Of a stretch of DNA of 64,000 nt, positions 34,894-43,444 are shown piece by piece. Positions within the stretch are counted from its first letter, which is position 1; every line of letters begins with the position of its first letter. The translations under genes were made by a program, and so were the position numbers. This DNA comes from Aurantimonas coralicida_A. Lineage in GTDB: Bacteria; Pseudomonadota; Alphaproteobacteria; Rhizobiales; Rhizobiaceae. A model generated the notes under the pieces. The model had not been told where the DNA came from and made no database searches. It was given only the letters and a program-made list of their open reading frames with translations. The stretch spans positions 1 through 64,000 of the forward strand of contig NZ_JAYXIH010000004.1 in the NCBI RefSeq assembly GCF_036016755.1, written 5' to 3'.

Positions 34894-36044
34894 GCCCCAC
34901 GCCCCACTTCGTCTCGCGTGAACCGTTCGATCCGGAGGCGACCGTCGCCGCGGGTTCGACGGTGTCTCGAGCCTATATGGAGGCCTCCCAGACGAAGCTG
35001 ATCTGGTGGCGCTTCCTGCGTCACCGTGTGGCGGTCGTCTCGCTCGCCTTCCTTCTGTTCAGTTATGCCGCGATCGTCATCGTCGAGATGATCGCGCCCT
35101 ACGAACTCCAGACCCGCAACACCGACTTTATCTTCGCTCCGCCGCAACCGCTGCATCTCGTCCACGACAGCCGGTTCGTCGGCCCATTCGTCTATCCGCT
35201 CGATTACGAATTGAACCTGGAGACGTTGAAGCGCGAATACGGCGAAGACACCTCCCGGCCGCTGCCGCTGCGGTTCTTCTGTCAGGGCGACCCTTATGAA
35301 TTCTGGGGCATCGTGGGCGCCCGGTTCCATTTCGTCTGCCCGCCCGAGGGGGGCACATTCTTCCTGCTGGGCACCGACCGTCTCGGCCGCGACATGTTTT
35401 CACGCATCTCCTACGGCGCGCGCATATCGCTGACCGTCGGCCTCGTCGGCGTCACGCTCAGCTTTCTTCTGGGTATTACCATCGGCGGGCTCGCCGGTTA
35501 TTTCGGCGGCTGGGTCGACTCCGTCGTGCAGCGGACGACGGAAATCCTGCGGTCGATCCCAGAACTACCGCTCTGGCTCGCCCTTTCCGCGGCGCTCCCG
35601 GTCACCTGGAGCCCGCTGCTGATCTATTTCGGCATCACCCTGATCCTGGCACTGCTCGACTGGCCGGGGCTGGCGCGCGCTGTGCGCTCGAAACTCTTCG
35701 CTCTGCGCGAGGAAGACTTCGTCGTCGCAGCCGAAATGCTGGGCGCCAGTCCGCGGCGGATCATCTTCCGGCATTTGCTGCCGAATTTCATGAGCCATCT
35801 GATTGCCTCGGCGTCGCTGTCGATCCCGACGATGATCCTGGCCGAGACGGCCTTAAGCTTCCTCGGGCTGGGTCTGAGGCCACCGATCACCAGTTGGGGC
35901 GTCTTGCTGTCGGAGGCGCAGAACATCGAGGCAGTGGCGCTCTATCCGTGGCTGCTGTTGCCCATGCTGCCGGTGGTCCTGACCGTGCTCGCCTTCAGTT
36001 TCGTCGGCGACGGCTTGCGCGACGCGGTCGACCCGCATCACTAG
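34890..36044 (+). CDS. ABC permease, OppC/DppC type
   Basis: A 384-aa permease, larger than usual for DppC (~300 aa). After TM1 (VVSLAFLLFSYAAIVIVEMI) there is an unusually long loop of about 110 residues before the core (GTDRLGRDMFSRISYGARISLTV). The loop includes NTDFIFAPPQPLHLVHDSRF and KREYGEDTSRPLPLRFFCQG, a feature also known in some larger OppC homologues. The EAA-type motif is in AAEMLGASPRRIIFRHLLPN. ATGA overlap with the preceding gene. It converges with the cyclase operon, 8 bp apart. Confidence 0.85.
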   Translation: MSPTPHFVSREPFDPEATVAAGSTVSRAYMEASQTKLIWWRFLRHRVAVVSLAFLLFSYAAIVIVEMIAPYELQTRNTDFIFAPPQPLHLVHDSRFVGPFVYPLDYELNLETLKREYGEDTSRPLPLRFFCQGDPYEFWGIVGARFHFVCPPEGGTFFLLGTDRLGRDMFSRISYGARISLTVGLVGVTLSFLLGITIGGLAGYFGGWVDSVVQRTTEILRSIPELPLWLALSAALPVTWSPLLIYFGITLILALLDWPGLARAVRSKLFALREEDFVVAAEMLGASPRRIIFRHLLPNFMSHLIASASLSIPTMILAETALSFLGLGLRPPITSWGVLLSEAQNIEAVALYPWLLLPMLPVVLTVLAFSFVGDGLRDAVDPHH

Positions 36045-36052
36045 CGCATCGA

Positions 36053-37285
36053 TTATTCACCCACGCCGGCGGCGCGGAGCGGCACGCCCTGTGCCAAACG
36101 CGGCGTGAACAACTCCATCCGCCGCTCCACGCCGTTGAGGGCATGGACGCCGACCGAATCCCAGCGTTCGGGCAAAAGCGCGGCGACCTCGGCGCTGGCG
36201 AGCACGCTGAGATCCATCGTCTTGGTCAGTTTCTCAATTCGCTCGACCTGGGTGACCGTCGGTCCGATCACCGTGAAGGCCAAGCGCTCGGGCACGCCGA
36301 TATTGCCGAAGACGACGTTGCCGATATTGAGGCCGATGCCGAAATCCATCGTATCGAGGCCGCGTTCGCGCCGGACCGCGTTGGCCTCCTCGCGCATCAG
36401 GAAGGATTCGCCGACAGCCTCCAACACCTTGGCGCTGAGGGCCGCGGCGTCCGTCGCGTCATCCAGCGGAAAGATCACTAGCACGGCGTCGCCGATAAAG
36501 GCGAGCACCTCGCCGCCGGCCCGGATCGCCGGACGCGCGGCACATTCGAAATAGTCGTTGAGAAGCCGCAAGAATGCGGTGCTCTCCAGCCGACCGGTCA
36601 ACCGGGTCGAGTCGCGCAGATCGGAATACCAGACCAGCGCCCTCGTGGTCGCCCCGTCGCCGAGGCGGATATTGCCGCTGAGCACGCTATGGCCGGCCTG
36701 CCGTCCAAGATAAGTCTCGACGATATTGGTGGTGATCCGCGACTGGATAATCGTTTTCGACACGAGGGCGAAGGTCTGCTGGATCGCCTGCAGAACGCCG
36801 AGATCCTCGTCGGTAAACCCGGAAGAGCGGTCGCTCGCCCAGATCACGAAAATCCCGGCGGTCGACATATCCATAAACGTGCTGGGTTGCGAAAATTCGG
36901 TCGAAAGGGCGATGTAGTCGGTGTAGCCCTCGGCCGCGAGTTCCTCGAATAGCGGGAAGTCGAGAAGCTTGCCCGGCCCGGTCAAACGCCGCCGCAGGAC
37001 GGGAAGGTCCGCTTCCAGCATGTAGCGCAAAGGGCTTCTCTGCCAGGCTTCGGTGTTAGCGTCCTGATGATGGAAATGCTCCAGGACCGTGTCGTGGTCC
37101 CGCTGCCACTTGATCATTTCGGCTCGAAACAGTGGATGCAGGGTCGGCCAGTTCAGCCGGGCGCGAGCGATCGGGATGCCGATGCCGCTCAGCCTCAGGC
37201 AAAGCTGATGGAAGAGTTCCTCCAGATTTGGATTGCCGAGTGCCTCGCGGATCAGCCAGTCGTCGACTTGCTTTGCCAGCCCCAT
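36053..37285 (-). CDS. Class III adenylate/guanylate cyclase-domain protein, with altered active-site residues
   Basis: A 410-aa protein. Residues ~1-195 are an uncharacterised N-terminal module, with a GAF-like appearance near 105-180 (FEELAAEGYTDYIALSTEF, AGIFVIWASDRSSGFTDED). The cyclase homology domain is ~205-390: metal Asp222 in WYSDLRDS and Asp266 in FIGDAVLVIF. The position that normally holds the adenine-specifying Lys is Ala262 (EVLAFIGD). The usual 'VNLAARLE' transition-state segment is PTVTQVERIE: Asn lost, Arg kept. Activity may be altered or lost. ATG 37285 begins one base after the previous stop. It ends the minus-strand operon. Confidence 0.75.
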   Translation of the reverse strand: MGLAKQVDDWLIREALGNPNLEELFHQLCLRLSGIGIPIARARLNWPTLHPLFRAEMIKWQRDHDTVLEHFHHQDANTEAWQRSPLRYMLEADLPVLRRRLTGPGKLLDFPLFEELAAEGYTDYIALSTEFSQPSTFMDMSTAGIFVIWASDRSSGFTDEDLGVLQAIQQTFALVSKTIIQSRITTNIVETYLGRQAGHSVLSGNIRLGDGATTRALVWYSDLRDSTRLTGRLESTAFLRLLNDYFECAARPAIRAGGEVLAFIGDAVLVIFPLDDATDAAALSAKVLEAVGESFLMREEANAVRRERGLDTMDFGIGLNIGNVVFGNIGVPERLAFTVIGPTVTQVERIEKLTKTMDLSVLASAEVAALLPERWDSVGVHALNGVERRMELFTPRLAQGVPLRAAGVGE

Positions 37286-37286
37286 C

Positions 37287-38141
37287 TCAGCCGCCTTCCA
37301 GGATTCGCACGCCTTCGCCAATCTCGAGGGTCAGGCCCGTGCGCGCCACGATCGCTCCGGGAAAGGCATTCCGCGCTGTCGTCGCCAGAGCCTCCAACCA
37401 TGCGTCGGTTCGCGAGATATCATGATGGAAGATAATGAGATTTTCTATGCCGGCGGCGCGGCAAAGCCGCACACCCTCCTGCCAGGTCGAGTGACCGAAG
37501 CCCTGGAAGGTGGGAAATTCCTCGTCGGTATACATGCAATCGTAGATCATCAGATCCGAACCGGCGATGAAATCGCGGATCGCGGCGTCAGGTTTGCCTG
37601 GCTCGTGCTCGGTATCGGTGATGTAGCAGAACGAACGCCCCGCATACTCGATCCGATATCCCACCGCGCCGTTCGGATGATTCAGTCGAACCGTTCGGAC
37701 GCGGATGTCGTCGGCAAGCGTGAGAACGTCCGGCGGACGAAAATCGCGGTAGTCGATGCGCGCCGTGAACTGCTTCGGTGTCACCGGGAAATAGGGCGGG
37801 CACATGAAACGCTCGACCATGCTGCGGCAGCTGGTTTCATCCAGGAAATGCCCGGCGTGAAGCCGCACCACGGCCTCCTCCGTATAGAGCGGAAACATGA
37901 ACGGCAGGCCCATGATATGGTCGAAGTGGCAGTGGGTGAAAAGGATGTCGAGGTTCCGAACGCCCTCATAGCAGAGCTTGCGGCCGCAGCCGACGATCCC
38001 TGTGCCTGCGTCCAGCACCAAGACACGGTCGCCGCAGCGCACCTCGATACAACTCGTATCGCTGCCGAAGCGGGTGTTGGCGGCGGCCGGCGCGGGAATG
38101 CTGCCGCGCGCGCCCCAGATCGTCAGCTGGAAGCGGGTCAA
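37287..38141 (-). CDS. Metallo-beta-lactamase-fold hydrolase (possible cyclic-nucleotide or phosphoester hydrolase)
   Basis: A 284-aa MBL-fold protein. The opening LTIWGARGSIPAP and LDAGTGI motifs and HxHxDH at 70-75 (THCHFDHIMG) give a full binuclear metal site, completed by ITDTEHEPG and, late, FHHDIS. The start is TTG 38141, sharing bases with the previous TGA, so translation is coupled to the cNMP-binding gene. In this company, cleavage of a cyclic nucleotide is an attractive role, but sequence alone does not show it. RNA processing and lipid phosphodiester cleavage are alternatives. Confidence 0.75.
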   Translation of the reverse strand: MTRFQLTIWGARGSIPAPAAANTRFGSDTSCIEVRCGDRVLVLDAGTGIVGCGRKLCYEGVRNLDILFTHCHFDHIMGLPFMFPLYTEEAVVRLHAGHFLDETSCRSMVERFMCPPYFPVTPKQFTARIDYRDFRPPDVLTLADDIRVRTVRLNHPNGAVGYRIEYAGRSFCYITDTEHEPGKPDAAIRDFIAGSDLMIYDCMYTDEEFPTFQGFGHSTWQEGVRLCRAAGIENLIIFHHDISRTDAWLEALATTARNAFPGAIVARTGLTLEIGEGVRILEGG

Positions 38142-38611
38142 GCCTCGCCATCCCGTGACGCGGCCAGATTGCGCGCCCGGACGAGTTCCTCATTGGTGTG
38201 GGTCAGGCGTTCGGCCAGGCTACGCATCACCTCCGCCGCGATCTCGGGGAACTGGCGCAGGAGCTGCAAGAACGAATCCTTGCGCACCCTCAGCGCCGAC
38301 ACATCCGTGCTGGCGGTCACCGTCGCCGTTCGCGGGGAATCGCAAAGGATCGATATCTCACCCACGACATCCCCGGGCCCGAGCGTGGCGACGACGTAGT
38401 CACCGGATTCCGTCTCGACCGAGACCTCCGCCTTCCCCTCGACCAGCACATAGGCGGCGTCGCCCGGTTGTCCTTGCCGAACCAACGCCTGTCCGGCGCG
38501 ATAGGCGATCGAATCAGCGGTGAAGGCGATCAGCTTCAACCGGCTCGGCTCGATGCCGGCGAAGATCGGGACCGACCGCAGTAGGTCCATTTCGGATTTG
38601 AGAAGCGTCAC
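38138..38611 (-). CDS. Cyclic-nucleotide-binding domain protein
   Basis: A 157-aa single-domain protein with the CAP-type beta-barrel. The phosphate-binding cassette GEISILCDSPRTATV keeps the Glu that binds ribose and the Arg that binds phosphate. There is no DNA-binding helix-turn-helix; the C-terminal helix ends the protein (AERLTHTNEELVRARNLAAS). It is therefore a sensor acting by protein contact, probably with one of its operon partners. GTG 38611 is preceded by GAGGGAC; an internal ATG at 38590 is an alternative. Confidence 0.88.
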   Translation of the reverse strand: MTLLKSEMDLLRSVPIFAGIEPSRLKLIAFTADSIAYRAGQALVRQGQPGDAAYVLVEGKAEVSVETESGDYVVATLGPGDVVGEISILCDSPRTATVTASTDVSALRVRKDSFLQLLRQFPEIAAEVMRSLAERLTHTNEELVRARNLAASRDGEA

Positions 38612-38660
38612 GTCGTCCCTCTGCCCGCGGTCATCTGAATCATGGCCATACCCATATCCC

Positions 38661-41366
38661 TCAGGCCGGCTCGTCGACCGCGCGGTCGACCTTGCGACGC
38701 GAGGTCGTCATCCGGCCGTCCCGAAATTCGATCGTCCGATCGAACAATTCCGCATGCTCGGCATTGCTCAGGACCCACAAAACTGTCTGCCGTTCAGCAC
38801 CGAGGGCCTCGCGCGATGCAAGGACGCGCTCAATTGTCGCCCGCTGGCTGTCGCCGTCAAGGGCGGAAATCGGCCGGTTGAGAACGAACAGGTCGGCGCG
38901 CTTGAGCAGCGCCCTGGCCAGCGCCAGCTTCTGCCGCTGGCCGGAGGACAGGCGTTTGGCACCGCTGCCGATGTCGAAATCAAGCCCGATCTCGAAGACG
39001 ACCTGGGATAGGCCCGTCTCGCGCATCGTCTCCATCAGCACTTCGTTGATACGCGCCGAAGCTTCCGCATACCGGTCGACGACACGGCCAAACAGCACGT
39101 TGTCCTGAAAACTCGCGGCGCGATTGACCGCGTCGGGCGAATGAATGGAGACGGCCTGGGCCATGTCAGGCTCGAGGCCTTGGCGGAACCGCTCGCGGCC
39201 TTCAAGGATCATCGCCTTGCTATCCTCGTCGAGGAGCCCCAGTCGGTGGCGTGGCTCGACATAGCCGAAGGCCAGTTCCTGGAACGCGCATCGATCCTCG
39301 TCCGAGACGTCCCGCTCCCCTGAGGCACGGCGCAGGGCGGCGCGAAAGAAATCGACGTCGTCGGGCGACATCAGGTCGACATTGTCCATCAGCGGGTTGT
39401 CGGGAGACAGATCGCCGAAGATTTCGATGAGGGTGTCGGCGATCTGCTGTCCCATGTCGAACAAAATCCGGTCGAGCCCGGTCTGCTTCAGAACCGCCCG
39501 CATCTGCGGCCGCGCGGCGAGCGGCGCTCCCTCGGTGGCCTCCGACAAGGCGATGCCGAAGACGAGGTTCTCAAACAGCGTCGCGTAGTCCGAATAGCGG
39601 TCCGCGTCGAAAGATTCGAAATAATCCTCTTCGCCGCCCTCTTCGAGCCGGGCACGAAAACGCTGACGCGCTTCGAGAATACGTTCGGCCACCTCGTCGG
39701 GCAGGTCGGACGGCAGGCGGTTGCGCAGTCCAAGCCGCGAGATGTCGAGCCGCAGGCCGGCAATCTCCAGCACCTCGGCAAGACGCGGCGTCAACGCCTC
39801 CGGGCCATCGACACCCGCCGCCTTGTAGTCGATCCAGTCATCCCGGATATCAAGGTCGATATTGCCGGACTGTCGCGCCTCCTCGAGTCGAACAGCCTCC
39901 TCGCGTCCACGCCGCTTCTCGCGGATCAGCGGGGCGTGGCGCAGGCCGTAGACCAGCGCTTCGCGGATCGACATCCTGGGAAAATAAAGGCCGGCCTCGG
40001 TATAGGCGATGCGACGCCCCACAAAGGAATCCGGCAGGCCATCGAGTGCCTGGCCGTCGATGCTGATGCGCCCTCCGGCGGCATCCACCAGCCGGGCCAG
40101 CGCCTCGGCGAGGTATTCGCCGCCGCCTCCAACCGGCCCGACGACGGCCAGCGCCTCGCCGGCGGAAATCCGCAGGCTTGCGGGCTCCAGCAGATCGTTG
40201 CCCGCCTCATCGGCGATCCTCAGGCCGATGATGGAAATGTCGCCGTCGATACGCGGGGGCTCCTCATAAGATACCGCATGCATCGTCGGCGAGAGCAGGT
40301 TGTCCAAGGCGAACTGCTCCCGGATTTGCGCGTATTTTGACTGCACGTCGACGCGGAATTGATCCCAGGTGATCAGTTCCTTGAGCGGTCCCGGCAGATC
40401 CTTGTAGGCCGCGATCACCGCGACGAGCTGGCCGATGTCGAGCCGACCGACGATGACGAAATAACCGCCGATCAGGTAGAAGATGAATGGCGTGGTCTGG
40501 GCAAGCAGGTTGTTGACGAAGTTGGTGAGGAATTTCCACCGAAAGAAATCGTAGCGAATCCAGAGGATTTTGCCGAGGCGGCTGCCGAGTTCGGCTCGCT
40601 CCCAGTTCGATGTGTCGTTGGTTCGGATCGACGGGATGCTCTCGACGATCTCGCCGATCCGGCCGGACAAAAGCCGGGCGGTGAGCTGGCGAGCGCGGGC
40701 GAGGACGACGAGGCGCCGGCGCATCTGGGGGATCAGGATAAGCTGGATGAGCACGATGGCGCCGGCAATCGAGCCGAGCCAGACATTCTGCAGGAAAATG
40801 AATACGAGGGCCGTCAACGCCTGGCTGAGCAGCAGCGACGGGTCGGCGAACGCGCTGCCGCCGAAGCCGCCGACGGGTTCGGTCTCGTCCTTGATCATCG
40901 ACGCGATCTCGGGCCCGCGGATCTGTTTGAAACGGCCGGTCGGGAAGCGCAGCACCCGGTCGACCAGTTGATAGCGCAGGCGGCGGAGCAGCCGCTCGCC
41001 GAGCTGGCCCTTGTAGTTCGACAGGTAGAATTTGAAGAGCCCGTTCACGACGACGAAGAACAGGAAGGTCAGGCTGAGGCTGAGGAGAACGCCGAACCGG
41101 TCCAATTCGATGCCGTCGAATAGCGCGAGCGTCCCGCCGCCGAGAAAATCGGGGATCGGCAGGATCACTTCGAAGACCGTTTCCGTCTCGCCCGGCTGCC
41201 ATTCGCCCTGGATCGGACCGTTGACGATGCGCTTCGGCAGATCGAGCGTCAGATAATAGAACGGCAACGAAACGACGAGTACGAGGAACAGCCATATCTG
41301 CTGACGACGCGTGTGCCGCCAGACGTAGCGGAAGACACTTTCGTCGAGGCTGTCATGCACCGCCAT
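38661..41366 (-). CDS. ABC-exporter-like protein with degenerate, expanded nucleotide-binding domain
   Basis: A 901-aa protein. An exporter-type membrane domain (1-~340, segments near 23-40, 90-112, 178-215 and 288-310) is joined to an ABC domain. Catalytic motifs are altered: Walker A reads GPVGGGGE (410-417; Lys and Ser/Thr absent), Walker B reads LFVLNRPISALD (826-837; Asn and Arg replace Asp-Glu), the Q-loop Gln is absent (YTEAGLYFP), and the switch His is replaced by Asn868. The signature LSSGQRQKLALARAL and D-loop SALD remain. Between Q-loop and signature lie about 340 residues instead of ~80, with three related helical units. A pseudo-ATPase is inferred. The start is one base from the upstream stop. 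Confidence 0.8.
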   Translation of the reverse strand: MAVHDSLDESVFRYVWRHTRRQQIWLFLVLVVSLPFYYLTLDLPKRIVNGPIQGEWQPGETETVFEVILPIPDFLGGGTLALFDGIELDRFGVLLSLSLTFLFFVVVNGLFKFYLSNYKGQLGERLLRRLRYQLVDRVLRFPTGRFKQIRGPEIASMIKDETEPVGGFGGSAFADPSLLLSQALTALVFIFLQNVWLGSIAGAIVLIQLILIPQMRRRLVVLARARQLTARLLSGRIGEIVESIPSIRTNDTSNWERAELGSRLGKILWIRYDFFRWKFLTNFVNNLLAQTTPFIFYLIGGYFVIVGRLDIGQLVAVIAAYKDLPGPLKELITWDQFRVDVQSKYAQIREQFALDNLLSPTMHAVSYEEPPRIDGDISIIGLRIADEAGNDLLEPASLRISAGEALAVVGPVGGGGEYLAEALARLVDAAGGRISIDGQALDGLPDSFVGRRIAYTEAGLYFPRMSIREALVYGLRHAPLIREKRRGREEAVRLEEARQSGNIDLDIRDDWIDYKAAGVDGPEALTPRLAEVLEIAGLRLDISRLGLRNRLPSDLPDEVAERILEARQRFRARLEEGGEEDYFESFDADRYSDYATLFENLVFGIALSEATEGAPLAARPQMRAVLKQTGLDRILFDMGQQIADTLIEIFGDLSPDNPLMDNVDLMSPDDVDFFRAALRRASGERDVSDEDRCAFQELAFGYVEPRHRLGLLDEDSKAMILEGRERFRQGLEPDMAQAVSIHSPDAVNRAASFQDNVLFGRVVDRYAEASARINEVLMETMRETGLSQVVFEIGLDFDIGSGAKRLSSGQRQKLALARALLKRADLFVLNRPISALDGDSQRATIERVLASREALGAERQTVLWVLSNAEHAELFDRTIEFRDGRMTTSRRKVDRAVDEPA

Positions 41367-41367
41367 C

Positions 41368-43326
41368 TCAGCCGACCTTTGGCGGGGCGGCAGACATGGA
41401 GGCCAGGAAATCGAAATTGGCGGCCCGCACGAAATGATCCGGCCCGGCCTCCAGCAGTGGCCGTTCGACGCCGTCCACCACGGTGAACGGTTCCGGCCAT
41501 TCGCGACGGCCGATCTCGCCGGCGGAGGGAATATGCGCGAAGTCGAGCTGACGCGCGGGATCCGCGTGCGGCACTGCTTGCATGAGCATCTGCGTATAGG
41601 GATGCAGCGGTGCGTGAAACAACTCCCGACGTGGCGCGATCTCGACGATCTCGCCGTCGCACATCACCGCGATACGATCGGCGACGTAATTCACGACCGC
41701 CAAATTGTGGGAGATGAACAGATAGGTGAGCCCGCAAAGGCGCTGGAGATCCTTCAACAGGTTGAGAATCTGCGCTTGCACCGAAACGTCGAGGGCGGCC
41801 ACCGGCTCGTCGCAGATCAGCAATTCCGGTTGCAGGGCCAGGGCGCGGGCGATGCCGATCCGCTGGCGCTGCCCGCCCGAAAAGCTGTGCGGATAGCGAT
41901 TGGCGTATTGCGCTTCCAGCCCCACCGCGGCCAGCAGGCGCTCGATCCGCCGCTGCTTCTCGGATCCGCCGCTCTTGCGGTGGATCTCGAACGGTTCGGC
42001 CAGGATCGCGCCGACGGTCATGCGCGGATCGAGCGAGGAGAACGGGTCCTGGAAAACATATTGCAGGCAGTTGCGAACCGCGAAGAGTTCTGCCCGGTCG
42101 GCGTTGACGAGGTCGACAGGCCCTGACCGGGCGTTGAACACCATCGAACCGGAATCCACCGCGACGGCGCGCATGATGGCGCGGGCCAGCGTCGTCTTGC
42201 CGGAACCGGATTCGCCGACGAGGCCGAGACACTCGCCGCGGCGAACGGTCAAGGACACATCCTTGAGCGCATGCACACCCGGCGTTGGCGCCCGCGAGAA
42301 AAGGCGTTTGTCGCTACGCCGCGAAAAGCTCTTGCTGAGCCCCTTGAGTTCAAGCAGCGGTTCGCCTGGCACGCCCACCGATTCCCGCGTGAACAGTGCC
42401 TCGGCATCGACCTTGATCTCGCGGATCGGCTTGAGGCGTGGCGCCTCTTCCCGGTCGAGATCGGGAACCGCCTTCATCAGCGAAATCAGATAAGGGTGCT
42501 GCGGGCGCGCGAAAATCGCCGCCGCCGAGCCGGACTCCATGACCTTGCCGTGGTGCATGACGACCACTTCCTCGGCGAGATTGGCGACCACGCCGAGATC
42601 ATGGGTGATCAGCAGGACGGCCATGCCGAGTTCGGCCTGCATGTCGCGCAGGAGCTTGAGTATTTGCGCCTGCAAGGTGACGTCGAGGGCGGTCGTGGGC
42701 TCGTCGGCGATGAGCAGCGCCGGCTTGCAGATCAGCGCCATCGCGATCATCGCCCGTTGGCGCAGGCCGCCCGACAATTCGAACGGATAGGATTTCAGCG
42801 CCCGCTCCGGTTCGGGAAACCGCACCAGCCGCAGCGTCTCGATCGTGCGCTCGCGGGCCTCTGCGCCATTGCCGCGTCCGTGCACTTCGAGCACTTCGCC
42901 GATCTGGTCGCCGAGCGTATGGAGCGGCGAGAAGGAGGTCATCGGCTCCTGGAAGACGATGGAGATGGATTGGCCGCGGATCGCCCGGAAGCGAGAACTC
43001 CTCGGCGACAACGCCGCAAGATCGACGACGCCCTGCAGAGGGTCGCGGAACAGGATGCGGCCACCGGTAATCAGGGCGCCCTTCGGCAACAGTCCGAGGA
43101 TAGCCTGCGAGGTCACGGTCTTGCCGGAGCCCGATTCACCGACCAGCGCAACGGTTTGTCCGGCGCCAATCGTCATCGACAGGCCGTTGACCGCCCTGAC
43201 CATGCCGGCCATCGAGCGGAACTCGACCGACAGGGATTGGATCGACAGAAGCGCCGAGGCGTCGCTCGGCCCGGTCTCCAGACTATCCGACACGGGCCGT
43301 TCCAGAGTCGCCGTCTCGCTCGCCAC
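41368..43326 (-). CDS. Fused dual ATPase of the dipeptide/oligopeptide ABC importer (DppD-DppF type)
   Basis: A 652-aa protein with two complete ABC ATPase domains. The first has GESGSGKTVTSQAILG, LSGGLRQRAMIAMALI and LLIADEPTTALD. The second has GESGSGKTTLARAIM, FSGGQRQRIGIARALAL and LLICDEPVAALD, with DppF-type C-terminal extensions (PLHPYTQMLMQAVP). It would energise the permeases at 33895-36044. The start is uncertain: GTG 43326 has GGGGAGG six bases upstream, while ATG 43332 and ATG 43380 are alternatives. It leads the operon that continues into the pseudo-ABC, cNMP, MBL and cyclase genes. Confidence 0.88.
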   Translation of the reverse strand: MASETATLERPVSDSLETGPSDASALLSIQSLSVEFRSMAGMVRAVNGLSMTIGAGQTVALVGESGSGKTVTSQAILGLLPKGALITGGRILFRDPLQGVVDLAALSPRSSRFRAIRGQSISIVFQEPMTSFSPLHTLGDQIGEVLEVHGRGNGAEARERTIETLRLVRFPEPERALKSYPFELSGGLRQRAMIAMALICKPALLIADEPTTALDVTLQAQILKLLRDMQAELGMAVLLITHDLGVVANLAEEVVVMHHGKVMESGSAAAIFARPQHPYLISLMKAVPDLDREEAPRLKPIREIKVDAEALFTRESVGVPGEPLLELKGLSKSFSRRSDKRLFSRAPTPGVHALKDVSLTVRRGECLGLVGESGSGKTTLARAIMRAVAVDSGSMVFNARSGPVDLVNADRAELFAVRNCLQYVFQDPFSSLDPRMTVGAILAEPFEIHRKSGGSEKQRRIERLLAAVGLEAQYANRYPHSFSGGQRQRIGIARALALQPELLICDEPVAALDVSVQAQILNLLKDLQRLCGLTYLFISHNLAVVNYVADRIAVMCDGEIVEIAPRRELFHAPLHPYTQMLMQAVPHADPARQLDFAHIPSAGEIGRREWPEPFTVVDGVERPLLEAGPDHFVRAANFDFLASMSAAPPKVG

Positions 43327-43444
43327 GCCCATCCTCCCCTGCGCCGCCCGACGCTTCCCGGCGGGAGGCGGAGCGGCCATCGCACCGATTGCACCACGAT
43401 CCCGCAGGCGAAGTCATGCGATTTCTCGATCGCATGGCGTCCAT

